The notes under the pieces were generated by a model, which saw only the letters and a list, made by a program, of their open reading frames with translations, was not told the origin of the DNA and made no database searches. 64,000 bases of DNA from Cyclobacteriaceae bacterium (GTDB lineage Bacteria; Bacteroidota; Bacteroidia; Cytophagales; Cyclobacteriaceae). The DNA lies in assembly GCA_028285445.1 (NCBI GenBank), contig JANQPQ010000002.1, positions 1 through 64,000 on the forward strand, in the 5' to 3' direction. Every line of letters begins with the position of its first letter. Positions within the stretch are counted from its first letter, which is position 1. The position numbers and the translations under genes were made by a program. Below are positions 1 through 9,782 of this stretch, piece after piece.

Positions 1-1345
1 AGGCAGGGTCACTCCTTTTGGCGAATCGGGCAAGGTTAGAATCTTTTATTATTCTAAGTGCATCTAGACGCCCAGGTGGAGCAGACCCAGCTATGGTACC
101 TTCCACATTTACCATAATGGCATCTATTCGGGCTTCGTTAATGTAAAAGCGCATGTGGTAAGGCATTACTACCGTCCAACTATAAACCTTTTTGATCAGT
201 CCATTTGTATCGCGAAGAATGCAACCACGTTCCACTGACGGAAAGATTTGACTGCCATGCAACCACGTAAACATACCATTTGCGAACCAGCAATTCTTAA
301 CGCCCCTGCTGCGAAAATACTTTTCAACCTTATCTGGCTCACTACTTTCGTCAATGGCAATACCCTCATTTTTCCGTAGATCTCCAAGTATTCCGTCAAA
401 CCCATCTCGGTTTTTGAAACTTGCTATTGAGAATAATAGATTGAGCTTGCTACCTTTCTGGTTAAGCGCTTCTCGCGCTTCTTTCCTTACTCTGCGCATA
501 ACATCCGCGACTAATTTGCGGTCCTTATGGTCGTTTGCAAACTTACAGTCGAATATTATCAGAGCGAATTTTTCGCCATAAACGTCTTTTAATCTCTTTG
601 CCTGCTCCAGCCAGTCTTCGAATTTATCGCCAGTCTCGAAATCATGATTTACAAATATCTGCTCTCTGTCTTTATCATACTTCAAGTCACATTCAATGGC
701 ATTGCAACCTTTGGCCAACCCCTTGCCGATATCCTCGGGATCATTAAGCCGATGGCCAATTAAATAGACCGGACGTGCTTTCCTGAGTTTAGGCTCAGCT
801 ACTAATGTCTTGTTATTACAATCACTCGAACCTGGACAAATTATCTGCATTCTGGCATCCTCTCCATCCTTGTACACCCTAATCACCACTAACTTTCCTT
901 CATCAGCCTTCGTTAGAAAACAATAGAGATTCCTCTTGCATGTCCAGATCTTACCATCTGCCTCAAAGGAGATGTACCAATAATCTTTCCCTGAAAACCA
1001 ACCAGTCCAATATCCAACAGCAAACCCAGGTGCAGTGGTGTCATTTTTTATTTGCTTCCACGATCGACCATCAAAATGTTCATATTCAAATCGATGGTGC
1101 AAATGAACATTGGTTATAGTGCTGCCCCACTCATTCTTAACTGTGGCTTTTGCCCAATGTTCGGGCTGGTTCTTTTTCTTCTTTTTTGAAACTGGCTTAC
1201 GCCTAGGCTGCAGCTTTGAAATCGGAGACTTTTTCCGAGGAGTCTTCGCCTTTGCCAGCATCAACCTTTGAGGATGCCGTTCCTCTAATGAGTCAACAGT
1301 GCCGTTTGTATCAGTAGCTTCCTTTATTTTGTTGCCTTCACTCAT
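1..1345 (-). CDS. Sphingomyelinase D / phospholipase D-like protein with N-terminal beta domain (partial)
   Basis: The reading frame is open from the ATG at 1345 to the left edge (448 codons, no stop seen), so the C-terminus lies outside the window. Residues about 30-60 are rich in Lys, Arg and Pro. Residues about 63-170 look like the 'up-regulated in Daf-2' type beta domain (FEADGK, LTKADEGK). Residues 190-440 align by eye with the TIM-barrel sphingomyelinase D / GDPD fold: His198 (IGHR), Glu218 and Asp220 (IECDL), His234 (NHD), Asp266 and Lys268 (FDCK) and Trp390 (YSWTV), with the expected 20-residue spacing from the first His to the metal Glu. These enzymes cleave or cyclise choline phospholipids using Mg2+. 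The Asp expected three residues after the Trp is Val393, so the substrate may differ. No signal peptide is visible. The family assignment is inference from motifs, but the set of matches is good. Confidence 0.72.
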   Translation of the reverse strand, partial: MSEGNKIKEATDTNGTVDSLEERHPQRLMLAKAKTPRKKSPISKLQPRRKPVSKKKKKNQPEHWAKATVKNEWGSTITNVHLHHRFEYEHFDGRSWKQIKNDTTAPGFAVGYWTGWFSGKDYWYISFEADGKIWTCKRNLYCFLTKADEGKLVVIRVYKDGEDARMQIICPGSSDCNNKTLVAEPKLRKARPVYLIGHRLNDPEDIGKGLAKGCNAIECDLKYDKDREQIFVNHDFETGDKFEDWLEQAKRLKDVYGEKFALIIFDCKFANDHKDRKLVADVMRRVRKEAREALNQKGSKLNLLFSIASFKNRDGFDGILGDLRKNEGIAIDESSEPDKVEKYFRSRGVKNCWFANGMFTWLHGSQIFPSVERGCILRDTNGLIKKVYSWTVVMPYHMRFYINEARIDAIMVNVEGTIAGSAPPGRLDALRIIKDSNLARFAKRSDPA

Positions 1346-1506
1346 GCCCGAAATCCAAGGGGTAGAATTACATATAGTATCAAAAACAGAAAGCCACAGT
1401 GAATAATATTCACCATGGCTTCGTCGTCTTTTTAAATATACAGAAATCTTAGCAGTATCGGAATAATAAACCCCTTGCAGTTCCTTGGTTGGTCTGGTTA
1501 TGAAGT

Positions 1507-2370
1507 TTACTTCAAGAACTTGTCTTTGATTTTGTTAAGGCGGTTACGGCTCATCACAAACTCCTGATCGTAATTTTTCATTCTCAAAATGTATTTATCG
1601 TTTTCCCAGAAAGAATAGTTTGCCACAAACTCGAGGTTTACAATAGTGCTTCTGTTGATGCGAATGAACTTATTGGCATCCAGATTCTCCTCCAGTTCCG
1701 AAATAGTTTCTTTCAGGCGAAATCTCTCAACGCCATTATTGGCAATGGTTCGCCTTTCTAACCTCTCAATCCACTGGATTTTTTCCGAATCAAGAAACAA
1801 TTCTCCGGTATCATCGGCTGCCAACAATCTTGTTTTGAGTCCATTTCGAGTAGACCGCCGGAGATCATGCTTGGTTTCTCCCAATTGGCGGTTATAGTGA
1901 GAAATTAAGTTCACGTTGATGGCTATATAGCCAATTACCAGAACGGGGGCTAAATAGACCAAATAAAGTGAAGTAGAATAGAAGTACTCAGAGAAGTAGA
2001 TATCCCAGTCAGGATTAGGCAGCTGGTGATAGAGAAATCTTACCGTTAACGTAATCGGGCCAAAGGCAAAAAAAGCCATAATTAGTAAAGGCAAGAATTT
2101 CAATTCGTAAATAAGTATGCTTTGAGTTTTGAGGCTAATTGACTTGAGACCAAGGCGATTTCCATAGAATCTAATCAACTGAAAAATAATTGCTACGGTT
2201 ATACATTCAATTAGGAACTGGTCAATGAATATAAAACTCAGGGCATTGCCCAGTGAAAAATACTCACTTCCAATCCAATCCTGATTTTCCGGATGCAAGT
2301 AAATGAGCGGTTGGTATACAAGCTGAAATACGAGGGTCGTAAGAACAACTACCCTCCAATTTTTCAGCAT
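1507..2370 (-). CDS. Membrane-anchored LytTR-family transcriptional regulator
   Basis: N-terminal half holds about four hydrophobic segments (roughly residues 8-25, 50-75, 90-115, 135-160) and the C-terminal 100 residues are a LytTR DNA-binding domain, with the typical block FIRINRSTIVNLEFV and a closing NRLNKIKDKF helix. Such proteins lack the receiver domain of normal LytR response regulators and are thought to sense something at the membrane and bind DNA directly. I chose the ATG at 2370; a GTG at 2394 would add eight residues. The gene lies 161 bases upstream of the sphingomyelinase D-like gene on the same strand, so it might control it, which is inference from position only. Confidence 0.85.
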   Translation of the reverse strand: MLKNWRVVVLTTLVFQLVYQPLIYLHPENQDWIGSEYFSLGNALSFIFIDQFLIECITVAIIFQLIRFYGNRLGLKSISLKTQSILIYELKFLPLLIMAFFAFGPITLTVRFLYHQLPNPDWDIYFSEYFYSTSLYLVYLAPVLVIGYIAINVNLISHYNRQLGETKHDLRRSTRNGLKTRLLAADDTGELFLDSEKIQWIERLERRTIANNGVERFRLKETISELEENLDANKFIRINRSTIVNLEFVANYSFWENDKYILRMKNYDQEFVMSRNRLNKIKDKFLK

Positions 2371-2520
2371 TTCGTAATCAAGATTAAGCCACACAATCGC
2401 CAGATTTCAGGCATTAATATAGGTAATTCAAGCAATGTACTGGTGGCGACACTATCCCGCATAATAGGATTTCAGACAAAGAATCCCTGATTTCAGGCCA
2501 GATACCATAACCTGGCACCA

Positions 2521-3501
2521 GTGGCTCCGTCCATTTGGATAAAAGTTTACAAAGTGAGAATTACCTTCATCGCATCAGTCATTGCTTTGTTACCAAGCAT
2601 AACCATTAGAGCAGTAGCTCAAGAGCCATTACAAATTGCTATTCTTGGTACAGCACATCACCTTAAAGAAGAATACAAAGGTTTACAGCAGCTTAAGCAG
2701 GCAAGAGATTATATCGTCAACTTCTCACCCGATATTATTTGTATTGAAGCAATACCTGTTGATGATAGCCTAAGTTTGCAGGAGGTTTTGCCAAACACTT
2801 TAAAAAGAGCTGATACCCTCAGGGCCAAACTTAATTCAGGCTTATATCTAGCACCAGATATTAGTAAACAGCACCTTCTTGCGGCCAAGCTCTATTCCAC
2901 CTATAACTTTTACAATGCCTATTATCATTGGTTTCAAATCGAACAGGGAGGTGATACTTTGGAACCGTTCGGCAGGTACCAAAGGAAACTGGGCAATTCC
3001 GAGTTTGGTTTAATTGTGTACCCGGCTGCCATGAAATTGGGCATTAACCAGCTGTATCCTATTGACTATAGAATCGGAGAAGATGAGTTTTTGGCGAAAA
3101 GCAACAAGGTCTTTAAGAAGCTCTTTTTCAGTTTCAAATGGAAGCCATTGCGGGTTTATCTGCGAACGCAAAGAAAATACAAGAAAGCCGAGAAGGCCGG
3201 CAAGCTGATGGAATTTATCAATGGGGCCGAATTCCAAAGCTCATTTTCGGCCTTGATCGACGATATCCCAAATCGTTTACCCAAGTCAGCTGATGCGCAA
3301 TTCGTAAAGGACTACTGGCTCCAGCGTAACAAAATTATGGCCAATCGCATAGTGGAGATGGCAACTAAACAGGGAGCTACTAAAGTGCTGCTAACCGTAG
3401 GCAGCGCTCATGTCAGCCACATCAAAAGGTTCCTGTGGAAGGAAGGGCACCGAGTAACTACTTACGGTGATCTTCTAGACAAAGTCACCAAACATGACTA
3501 A
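2521..3501 (+). CDS. Exported TraB/DUF5694-like protein
   Basis: A 326-residue protein beginning with a GTG (2521) and an N-terminal signal-like segment that ends near VAQEP (residue 36); a later GTG at 2554 is an alternative start and no early in-frame ATG exists. The mature protein starts with ILGTAHHLKEEY, has CIEAIP about 30 residues later and ends with LLTVGSAHVSHIKRFL. This arrangement of a GTxH motif, an internal Glu and a C-terminal GSxH motif is that of the TraB/TIKI/EreA-like fold and of the DUF5694 family, whose members are proposed metal-dependent hydrolases or proteases. The substrate is unknown. It is divergent from the LytTR gene and convergent with the permease that follows. 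Confidence 0.6.
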   Translation: MAPSIWIKVYKVRITFIASVIALLPSITIRAVAQEPLQIAILGTAHHLKEEYKGLQQLKQARDYIVNFSPDIICIEAIPVDDSLSLQEVLPNTLKRADTLRAKLNSGLYLAPDISKQHLLAAKLYSTYNFYNAYYHWFQIEQGGDTLEPFGRYQRKLGNSEFGLIVYPAAMKLGINQLYPIDYRIGEDEFLAKSNKVFKKLFFSFKWKPLRVYLRTQRKYKKAEKAGKLMEFINGAEFQSSFSALIDDIPNRLPKSADAQFVKDYWLQRNKIMANRIVEMATKQGATKVLLTVGSAHVSHIKRFLWKEGHRVTTYGDLLDKVTKHD

Positions 3502-3515
3502 TGATCAATTGCAAT

Positions 3516-6134
3516 TTACTCGTTCCTCAATACCTCCACCGGATTAATAAGTGCAGTCTTAATGGTTTGTCCGCTAATTGTTACCAAGGCAATTAAAAGT
3601 AATACCAAACTAGCACCTGCATAGATCCACCATTCAACACCAATCCGATAAGCAAAGCCATCAAGCCAGAGATTTCCCAAATAGAATATTGCTGGGCAAG
3701 CAATAACAACCGCAATAGTTATCAATAACACAAATTTACTCGACAGCACCATCAGCAGTGATGTCATTGAAGAACCTAACACTTTGCGAATGCCCACTTC
3801 TCTTAACCTGGCCTGAACAGAAAAGGCTACCAAGCCATAAAGCCCCAGGCAAGCCAAAATAATGGCCAATCCTCCGAATATATTGATTAGGCTGGCCAAC
3901 TTGCTCTCTTGCACATACATCTGTTCGATGTTGTCTTCAAGTAAAGTCATTTCAAATGGAGAGTGGTCAACAATCGATTTCCAACTGGCCTCCAAATCGG
4001 CAATAGTTCGGAAGATGTTTCCTGCGGATACTTTCACCAGGATATTTTCCGGAGTACCAAAGGGCATCACCAAAGCTAATGGGCCAATATCTGTGTGAAG
4101 AGATCGGAAATGAAAATCCTTTACCACACCAATAACAGTTCTTTCTGCTCCAGTAAAACTTAATATCGTGCCAACAGGATCTTCCAGCCCCATAATACCT
4201 ACAGCAGTTTCATTCAAAACTACCGCGGTAGAGTCGCTAGGAAAATCTTGTGAGAAATACCGACCAGCAACCAGTTCAATATTAGCCAGATCTATAAAAT
4301 CATGATCGGTCTGGTAATAGCCCACCTGATAGCTTTCATCTTCCGGGGCTCCCTGCAATCTTGCCGGCCCTGAAGAGCTACTTCCTCCAAAAGCATGACT
4401 GCTAATAGCGACTTCCAGCACATTAGGATGCTCCTGGAATTTTGTTTTAAGCGCACGATAGTGATTGGCCATGTCATCTTCCAGGATCTTAATTTGTAGC
4501 GTATTCTCTTTTTCAAAGCCCAAATGCTTATTTCGAATGAAATCCATCTGGGTAATAATAATGATGCTACCCGCTATAAGCGTGATGGATACGACAAACT
4601 GGAAAACCATTAGCATATTCCTGAGGGCCGCTCCTCTTTTGCCAGCTTTTAAGGTACCTCTAAGTGCAGCGGTTACCCCAAACGCTGCAAGCATTATTGC
4701 CGGATAGCCACCTGACAGCATGCCTAAGAGAATTACGCCCATGACCAATAAAGGAATGTATAAAATCAAGTCGGGTAGTGGCAGGATACTTCCGCCTAAA
4801 AGGGTTGAAAAATATGGTTGGCTCATAAATACGAATACAAGTGCTACCACAAAGCTAATAAGTGATACCACTACTGATTCCACAAGAAACTGGAGAGCAA
4901 TCTTGGAGCGGGCGGAACCCATTACCTTACGAATACCAATTTCTTTGCCTCTGCCAAGCGATAATGCCGTTGTAATATTCATAAAGTTGAAGCTGGCTAT
5001 AGCCAGCACTAGCAGCGCCACCATGGCCAAACCATATATTGTTGATCGGTTTCCGGTAAGTATCGATTCCCCCATGTTTGTGTACTTACCGGATTCTAAA
5101 TAGAGTGACGCTAATGGCTGTAATTCAGTATTAACTGAGAGATTAGCCGGGTTAAAATTTTGGTTGTACAGATCATCTATTTGCTGATTAGCGTTGATTG
5201 GATCAACATCAGGTGAGAGTAGAATGTAGGTGTGAAATCCCGCCCAACCCCAACTGGTCAGGTCGGCCAGGTAACCGGAGGGAACGACATAAGTCTCAAA
5301 AGAAATGAGCATATCGAAAGTGATGTGAGAACTAGACGGTAGGTTCTCCAGTATACCTGTTACCTCCAGGTTTTGATTATTGTCGAACGTAATCAGTTCC
5401 CCCAAAGCGTCCTGGTCTCCGAAGTACTTCGTGGCCATTTCCTGGGTAATTACAATACTTCCAGGCTGTGTTAAGGCTTTACTTGCATTGCCGGCTATTA
5501 ATTTAAAATCGAAAATATCTAGGAATGATGAATCAGCGTAGAATACATTCCCTTGTCTAAAAACCCGATCTTTTACAGAATAGGTATGATCATCTGCATA
5601 TCTCAATCTGCAAACCTTTTCTATTCCCGGTAGGTTGGTTCTTATGGCGGGCGCCAAAGCGGGAGGAGTTCTGACCCAGTACATAAACCCGGTTGATCGC
5701 TCGAAGGTATTGGTGACCCTGTAGATACTATCATGCTGTTGGTGAAATTGATCATAGGATAGCTCCTTCTTAACATAGAAAAGAATGATCAGGAAACTGG
5801 CAAGACCCAGTGCCAACCCAAGAATATTGATAGCGGCATAGGCCTTGTTCCTCATCAGGTTTCTGATTGCAATTACGAAATAGCTTTTGATCATAGCATA
5901 GTTGTTTGTATTGTGGTATTTAGACTTGCTTCTCTTTAGCGTATGGCGGTTGATGAAGCGTAAGACATCCATCCAGTAACTAACTTGCGCCTTTAGCTTT
6001 CCCTTAGTAGCAACTTGTGCCGGGTAGTTTTCATGTAAATCTCCCAGGATGGTCTCACTTAATCTCTCTGAGCAATACCATCGAAAGAACTTGTCTGCCA
6101 GCCTTGGCGGCGATATCTGACTACCTCTTCCCAC
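3516..6134 (-). CDS. MacB-like double-FtsX permease with permease-prefix domain
   Basis: An 872-residue permease with the duplicated MacB layout: prefix domain (about 8-70; FFRWYCSERLSETILGDL), first transmembrane helix (about 95-118), periplasmic MacB_PCD domain, three helices of FtsX unit one (about 380-490, containing GKEIGIRKVMGS), a second helix plus periplasmic domain (about 510-740), and FtsX unit two (about 760-870, VGIRKVLGSS). It ends with INPVEVLRNE, the usual close of these proteins. No ABC ATPase is encoded nearby, so it probably works with a shared ATPase or by mechanotransmission at the envelope. Start is a GTG overlapping the TAG stop of the upstream PadR gene by one base, indicating translational coupling. 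Function beyond envelope permease is unknown. Confidence 0.88.
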   Translation of the reverse strand: MGRGSQISPPRLADKFFRWYCSERLSETILGDLHENYPAQVATKGKLKAQVSYWMDVLRFINRHTLKRSKSKYHNTNNYAMIKSYFVIAIRNLMRNKAYAAINILGLALGLASFLIILFYVKKELSYDQFHQQHDSIYRVTNTFERSTGFMYWVRTPPALAPAIRTNLPGIEKVCRLRYADDHTYSVKDRVFRQGNVFYADSSFLDIFDFKLIAGNASKALTQPGSIVITQEMATKYFGDQDALGELITFDNNQNLEVTGILENLPSSSHITFDMLISFETYVVPSGYLADLTSWGWAGFHTYILLSPDVDPINANQQIDDLYNQNFNPANLSVNTELQPLASLYLESGKYTNMGESILTGNRSTIYGLAMVALLVLAIASFNFMNITTALSLGRGKEIGIRKVMGSARSKIALQFLVESVVVSLISFVVALVFVFMSQPYFSTLLGGSILPLPDLILYIPLLVMGVILLGMLSGGYPAIMLAAFGVTAALRGTLKAGKRGAALRNMLMVFQFVVSITLIAGSIIIITQMDFIRNKHLGFEKENTLQIKILEDDMANHYRALKTKFQEHPNVLEVAISSHAFGGSSSSGPARLQGAPEDESYQVGYYQTDHDFIDLANIELVAGRYFSQDFPSDSTAVVLNETAVGIMGLEDPVGTILSFTGAERTVIGVVKDFHFRSLHTDIGPLALVMPFGTPENILVKVSAGNIFRTIADLEASWKSIVDHSPFEMTLLEDNIEQMYVQESKLASLINIFGGLAIILACLGLYGLVAFSVQARLREVGIRKVLGSSMTSLLMVLSSKFVLLITIAVVIACPAIFYLGNLWLDGFAYRIGVEWWIYAGASLVLLLIALVTISGQTIKTALINPVEVLRNE

Positions 6135-6460
6135 TATTTATCCATCACGAAGCTTGGAATCATACTCCAAAGCTGGGTTCTGGCATCTTTTGATTCGAGC
6201 AAGGCCTCCTTACCAGTTTTGGTAATGATGAAAAAACGCTTACGGCGTCCGCCGCGCTCAGCAGTAGCACCCCCTACTCTGGATTCTACAAATCCTTTTT
6301 CCTCCAGTCGGTATAAAGCCGTATGTACACTACTCATGGTCACTGCCCGCTTTAGCTCTTCCTTTATGGCATTGGTAATTGATAGGCCGTAGGCCTCATC
6401 ATGTTGCGCAGCTACAAGTAGCAGCACTATTTCCTCAAACTCTCCCAGCGCATATCTCAT
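6134..6460 (-). CDS. PadR-family transcriptional regulator
   Basis: A 108-residue winged-helix protein of PadR type. It starts with MRYALGEFEEIVLLLVA, followed by the recognition region TMSSVHTALYRLEEKGFVESR and the wing GGRRKRFFIITKTGKEAL. PadR proteins bind DNA as dimers and usually repress the adjacent transporter operon until a ligand or stress relieves them. It is the first gene of a two-gene unit with the MacB-like permease, the stop codon overlapping the permease GTG by one base. A closely similar PadR at 41085 is also coupled to a prefix-bearing permease, so this is a recurrent module in the genome. Confidence 0.92.
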   Translation of the reverse strand: MRYALGEFEEIVLLLVAAQHDEAYGLSITNAIKEELKRAVTMSSVHTALYRLEEKGFVESRVGGATAERGGRRKRFFIITKTGKEALLESKDARTQLWSMIPSFVMDK

Positions 6461-6469
6461 TGTTTTTTA

Positions 6470-6485
6470 TTTACCCATTTGTAAA
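6470..6485. promoter_or_regulatory. Candidate PadR operator (inverted repeat)
   Basis: The sequence TTTAC-6 bases-GTAAA is a 5-6-5 inverted repeat lying 10 bases upstream of the PadR ATG at 6460. Position in the probable promoter/5' leader fits autoregulation by PadR, but the arms are short and AT-rich so chance is possible. Confidence 0.35.
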
Positions 6486-6538
6486 AGTAATAAATACAAC
6501 GGAAGTTTATAACACCAGGTTACAGACTGATCAAACTA

Positions 6539-7057
6539 CTAGTTGCTTTTTTTTGATGAAGTTTTGGCTCTACGTGGTGCACTATACTCAAAGACATCGT
6601 CTTTGGTTATTGGCGTAAAATGATCTGCTTCTTCAATCAATACAGACGCCGTGTTCTTCTCCACCGCCGCAATTTCTACCCGTACACCTCTTGATTTCAA
6701 ATAACGCACCAGTTCGACATAATCAGAATCACCACTAAGAATGATTATAGTATCGACCTTCTGTGCTACCTGTGTAGCAAAAATCGTCAATGGTATGTCG
6801 GCAGATTTATGGCAGGGAATTACACTCCCGTGAAAATTCTCATGCAATCGTTCAGCAAGCTTGCTGCTAATATCTTTTCCCTCTCTAAAATAAACCAACC
6901 GGTTCAAAGCCCTATCTCCCAGCAATCTTGGCACCAGTGTATCAAAGTTTGCCAGCACATTCTTATTGAGAAGCGCTTGCAAGCTTCTTTCAATGTTATT
7001 GCCATCAATTAAGATAGCTACGCATTGGTCGACTTGAATCATCGGAGTTGTAGACAT
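6539..7057 (-). CDS. NYN-domain (LabA/DUF88-like) protein, putative RNase
   Basis: A 172-residue single-domain protein of the NYN/PIN-like nuclease superfamily. The acidic active-site motifs are visible: AILIDGNNIE near residue 16 and IIILSGDSDYVELVRYLKSRG near residue 105, then an alternating hydrophobic strand VRVEIAAV. The C-terminus is a basic tail (RRAKTSSKKSN). NYN proteins are metal-dependent RNA-processing enzymes; LabA-type members influence gene expression. Start chosen at the ATG at 7057; a TTG two codons upstream also exists. It stands alone between the PadR promoter and a divergent permease, so no operon partner suggests a substrate. Confidence 0.82.
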   Translation of the reverse strand: MSTTPMIQVDQCVAILIDGNNIERSLQALLNKNVLANFDTLVPRLLGDRALNRLVYFREGKDISSKLAERLHENFHGSVIPCHKSADIPLTIFATQVAQKVDTIIILSGDSDYVELVRYLKSRGVRVEIAAVEKNTASVLIEEADHFTPITKDDVFEYSAPRRAKTSSKKSN

Positions 7058-7219
7058 GAGCAACCTGTGAGGTTAATTGGTAACTATCTACAAGGTAAAA
7101 TATTCTGAGCAACTAATTCAACATTTTGGTAAGTGCCATCCAGATCAACTTCTGCAATTGGCAACATCTCGATGCTGCTGTCATCACCTAGGCACGTTTA
7201 ATTGGTCAAAATTTCCACA

Positions 7220-9649
7220 ATGTTCAAGAACCTCCTGGTTATCGCCTATCGTAACGTGTTAAAAAATAGAGTCTACACCACCATTAATATTTTGGGGTTA
7301 AGCTTAGCTATTTCGGTTTCTTTGTACACATTCCTGATAGTCAATTTTGAGTTGTCTTTCGATTCTCATCATGACAACGCGGAGAGAATATACAGAGTGC
7401 AATTGGAACGATTCTACGGCGAAGGTAACAGCGCTTTGTGGGCTGGTTCTCCACCTGCAATATTCGAACCGCTGGTATATGATTTTCCAGAAGTAGTTAC
7501 TGCCACCCGTTTGGCGGGAGGTAACGGTGGCGTACCGATTGGTGTTCGAACTCTCCGTATTGGGCAGGAAGTTACCCAAGTAGATAATGTATTCTTCGCA
7601 GATTCGACTTTCTTCGATATTTTTTCCATCATCATGCTCGAGGGTAACCCCGCAACAGCCTTAGACGATCCTAATTCAGTGGTGATTACTGAAAGCACAG
7701 CAAAGCAGTATTTCAAGGAAAAGGATCCTATGGGCGAGATCATAGAGATTGACAATTGGACGCTGAAAGTAACTGGTATTGTAGAGGATCAACCTGCCAC
7801 TACCCACTTTAAATTCGGGTTTCTTACGCCACTAACCGATCAGAAACCAGGTGGATTGCCACTGAACGTCTGGACTGCAGGATTTTTCTATCATGCGTAC
7901 GTCCTACTCAATGAAGGAGCTGATCCCACTCAACTTGAATCCAAGTTTGAAGATATGGTTAACCGCTATGTGCCGGCTTTCTTCGCTGAAGCCGGGGCCT
8001 CGTTCGAAGCCTTTCAGGCCTCTGGAAACGGCTATAAATACCATCTGCAACCATTGCGCGATATCCATCTTAACTCGAATGGCCGGGAGGAGTTTGAAGC
8101 TGGAGGAGACTTGCAAACCTTATATGCTCTCTCGGCCATAGCCCTGGCCATCGTACTGATCTCCTGTATTAACTTTATCACTATTTCCACCGCAAAATCC
8201 ATAAGCAGGGCAAAAGAGGTGGGTGTTCGCAAAACACTTGGGTCGGGAAAGCGCATGCTAATTGGGCAGTTTCTCAGTGAAACCTTAATCATAACCATGG
8301 TGGCAGCCTTACTGAGCCTTCTGGTATTAACTTACCTGGTGCCTACGTTAAACAATTTTTCAGAAAGAAATATTGCCGTGGCTAGCCTGTTGTCTTTAGA
8401 AGCAATAGGGTTCCTGCTATTGTTCATGCTTTTGATCAGTGTTGTGGCCGGATTATACCCCGCTTCCATACTTTCAAACTTAAAGCCTGTCTCAGCCTTG
8501 AAACAAAAGGAATCCAATCGCCGCAATAAGGTATCAGTACAAAATGGCATGGTCGTTTTCCAATTTGTGGCTTCAGCCCTATTGATTGCATCAACACTAG
8601 TCATCTACCTGCAAATGCAACATATGAAAGAGTATGAGCTCGGTTTTCAGGATGATCAATTACTAGTTATCAAGAGAACTAATGCCATCCCGCCCAATCA
8701 AATTGAGGCATTTAAGGAGCAACTTAGAAGTCACTCTTCCCTTAGCAGTGCTTCTGGAATTACTCCCGAATTAGGGCAAGAGCCGCTTAGGTTGGCTTAC
8801 CAACTTGAGGGTAAGCCTGATGGCGATTATTCGATTGCCTCGCTGTTTGCAGATTTCGACCTCGTACAAACCCTCGGCGTTGATATTATTGAAGGTAGAA
8901 ACCTGGTAGCATCATCTGCAGATACCACGCAATCGGTAATTATAAACCAGGCAGCAGCAAAAGAGTTTGGGTGGCAAAGTGACCCAATTGGCAAAACAAT
9001 TAGTGCGGGCGGACTAAATTTTCAAGTTGTAGGTGTTGTCAGTGATTTTCACTTCAGACCACTTCATGAAAGTATTGAACCCCTCATCTATCGTATTAAC
9101 AACAACTTTCCCTTCGCCCGGGTGTATGTGAAAGTTGAATCCACACAAGTAAAGGAAGCTATTGAGCATATAGAAAAGATCTGGAAACAATTTGCGGCGA
9201 GGGAGCCATTCATTTACAGCTTTGTTGACCAGGATTTCGAGCAGCTATACCAGGCTGAAGAAAATAGAATGGCTTTTTTTAGTGGCTTCGCCATAATAGC
9301 CATTTTCATTTCAAGTATTGGCCTCTTTGCCTTGGCTACCTTCCTGGCGGAAACAAGAGCCAGGGAAATTGGTATTCGAAAAGCACTAGGCGCTTCTGTT
9401 TCACAGGTTGTGGTGTTGCTTTCTACAGATTATCTTAAGTATGTAGCCATGGCAATTGTCATCTCGATTCCTTTAAGTTGGTACTTGATGAATAGCTGGC
9501 TTGAAGGGTTCGCATATAGAGTTGATATTCCCTGGTGGCTATTCCCGCTAATGGGTGTAATAGTGGTAATTACAGCTTTCATTAGCATTGCGCAAAAAAC
9601 CCTGGCTGCAGCCATAACTAAGCCGGTAGACAGCTTGAAAGAAGAATAA
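7220..9649 (+). CDS. MacB-like double-FtsX permease (no prefix domain, no regulator)
   Basis: An 809-residue permease starting MFKNLLVIAYRNVLKNR with the first helix at about 20-42. Two MacB/FtsX units follow: periplasmic domain about 45-275, FtsX helices about 285-415 with KEVGVRKTLGSGKR, second periplasmic domain about 440-680, and FtsX helices about 690-805 with REIGIRKALGAS. It ends KPVDSLKEE. Unlike the other three permeases in this window it lacks a prefix domain and a coupled PadR gene. The longest frame begins at a TTG (7202), but the ATG at 7220 gives the standard family N-terminus. No ATPase gene is adjacent. Confidence 0.88.
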   Translation: MFKNLLVIAYRNVLKNRVYTTINILGLSLAISVSLYTFLIVNFELSFDSHHDNAERIYRVQLERFYGEGNSALWAGSPPAIFEPLVYDFPEVVTATRLAGGNGGVPIGVRTLRIGQEVTQVDNVFFADSTFFDIFSIIMLEGNPATALDDPNSVVITESTAKQYFKEKDPMGEIIEIDNWTLKVTGIVEDQPATTHFKFGFLTPLTDQKPGGLPLNVWTAGFFYHAYVLLNEGADPTQLESKFEDMVNRYVPAFFAEAGASFEAFQASGNGYKYHLQPLRDIHLNSNGREEFEAGGDLQTLYALSAIALAIVLISCINFITISTAKSISRAKEVGVRKTLGSGKRMLIGQFLSETLIITMVAALLSLLVLTYLVPTLNNFSERNIAVASLLSLEAIGFLLLFMLLISVVAGLYPASILSNLKPVSALKQKESNRRNKVSVQNGMVVFQFVASALLIASTLVIYLQMQHMKEYELGFQDDQLLVIKRTNAIPPNQIEAFKEQLRSHSSLSSASGITPELGQEPLRLAYQLEGKPDGDYSIASLFADFDLVQTLGVDIIEGRNLVASSADTTQSVIINQAAAKEFGWQSDPIGKTISAGGLNFQVVGVVSDFHFRPLHESIEPLIYRINNNFPFARVYVKVESTQVKEAIEHIEKIWKQFAAREPFIYSFVDQDFEQLYQAEENRMAFFSGFAIIAIFISSIGLFALATFLAETRAREIGIRKALGASVSQVVVLLSTDYLKYVAMAIVISIPLSWYLMNSWLEGFAYRVDIPWWLFPLMGVIVVITAFISIAQKTLAAAITKPVDSLKEE

Positions 9650-9691
9650 AGTGGGTGATATAACGTAACCTAATGGATGTGGGAGTTGGAA

Positions 9692-9730
9692 AAAGCCACG
9701 GGTAGTAAAACCTGTGGCTTTATTATTTCT
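9692..9730. terminator. Rho-independent terminator, probably bidirectional
   Basis: AAAGCCACGGGT and ACCTGTGGCTTT form a 12-base-pair stem (one G-T pair) around a 6-base loop, flanked by A-rich and T-rich tracts. It lies between the convergent permease (+) and the membrane-anchored gene (-), so it can serve both. Confidence 0.85.
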
Positions 9731-9782
9731 ATAAATTATTAGATACCGTTGGAAGTAATTCACTAGTCTCCAGCTTAGACCT

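Noticed and set aside
4720-5103. 127-codon frame on the + strand
   Set aside because: Lies entirely inside the permease gene on the other strand; composition is that of a shadow frame and no family is evident.
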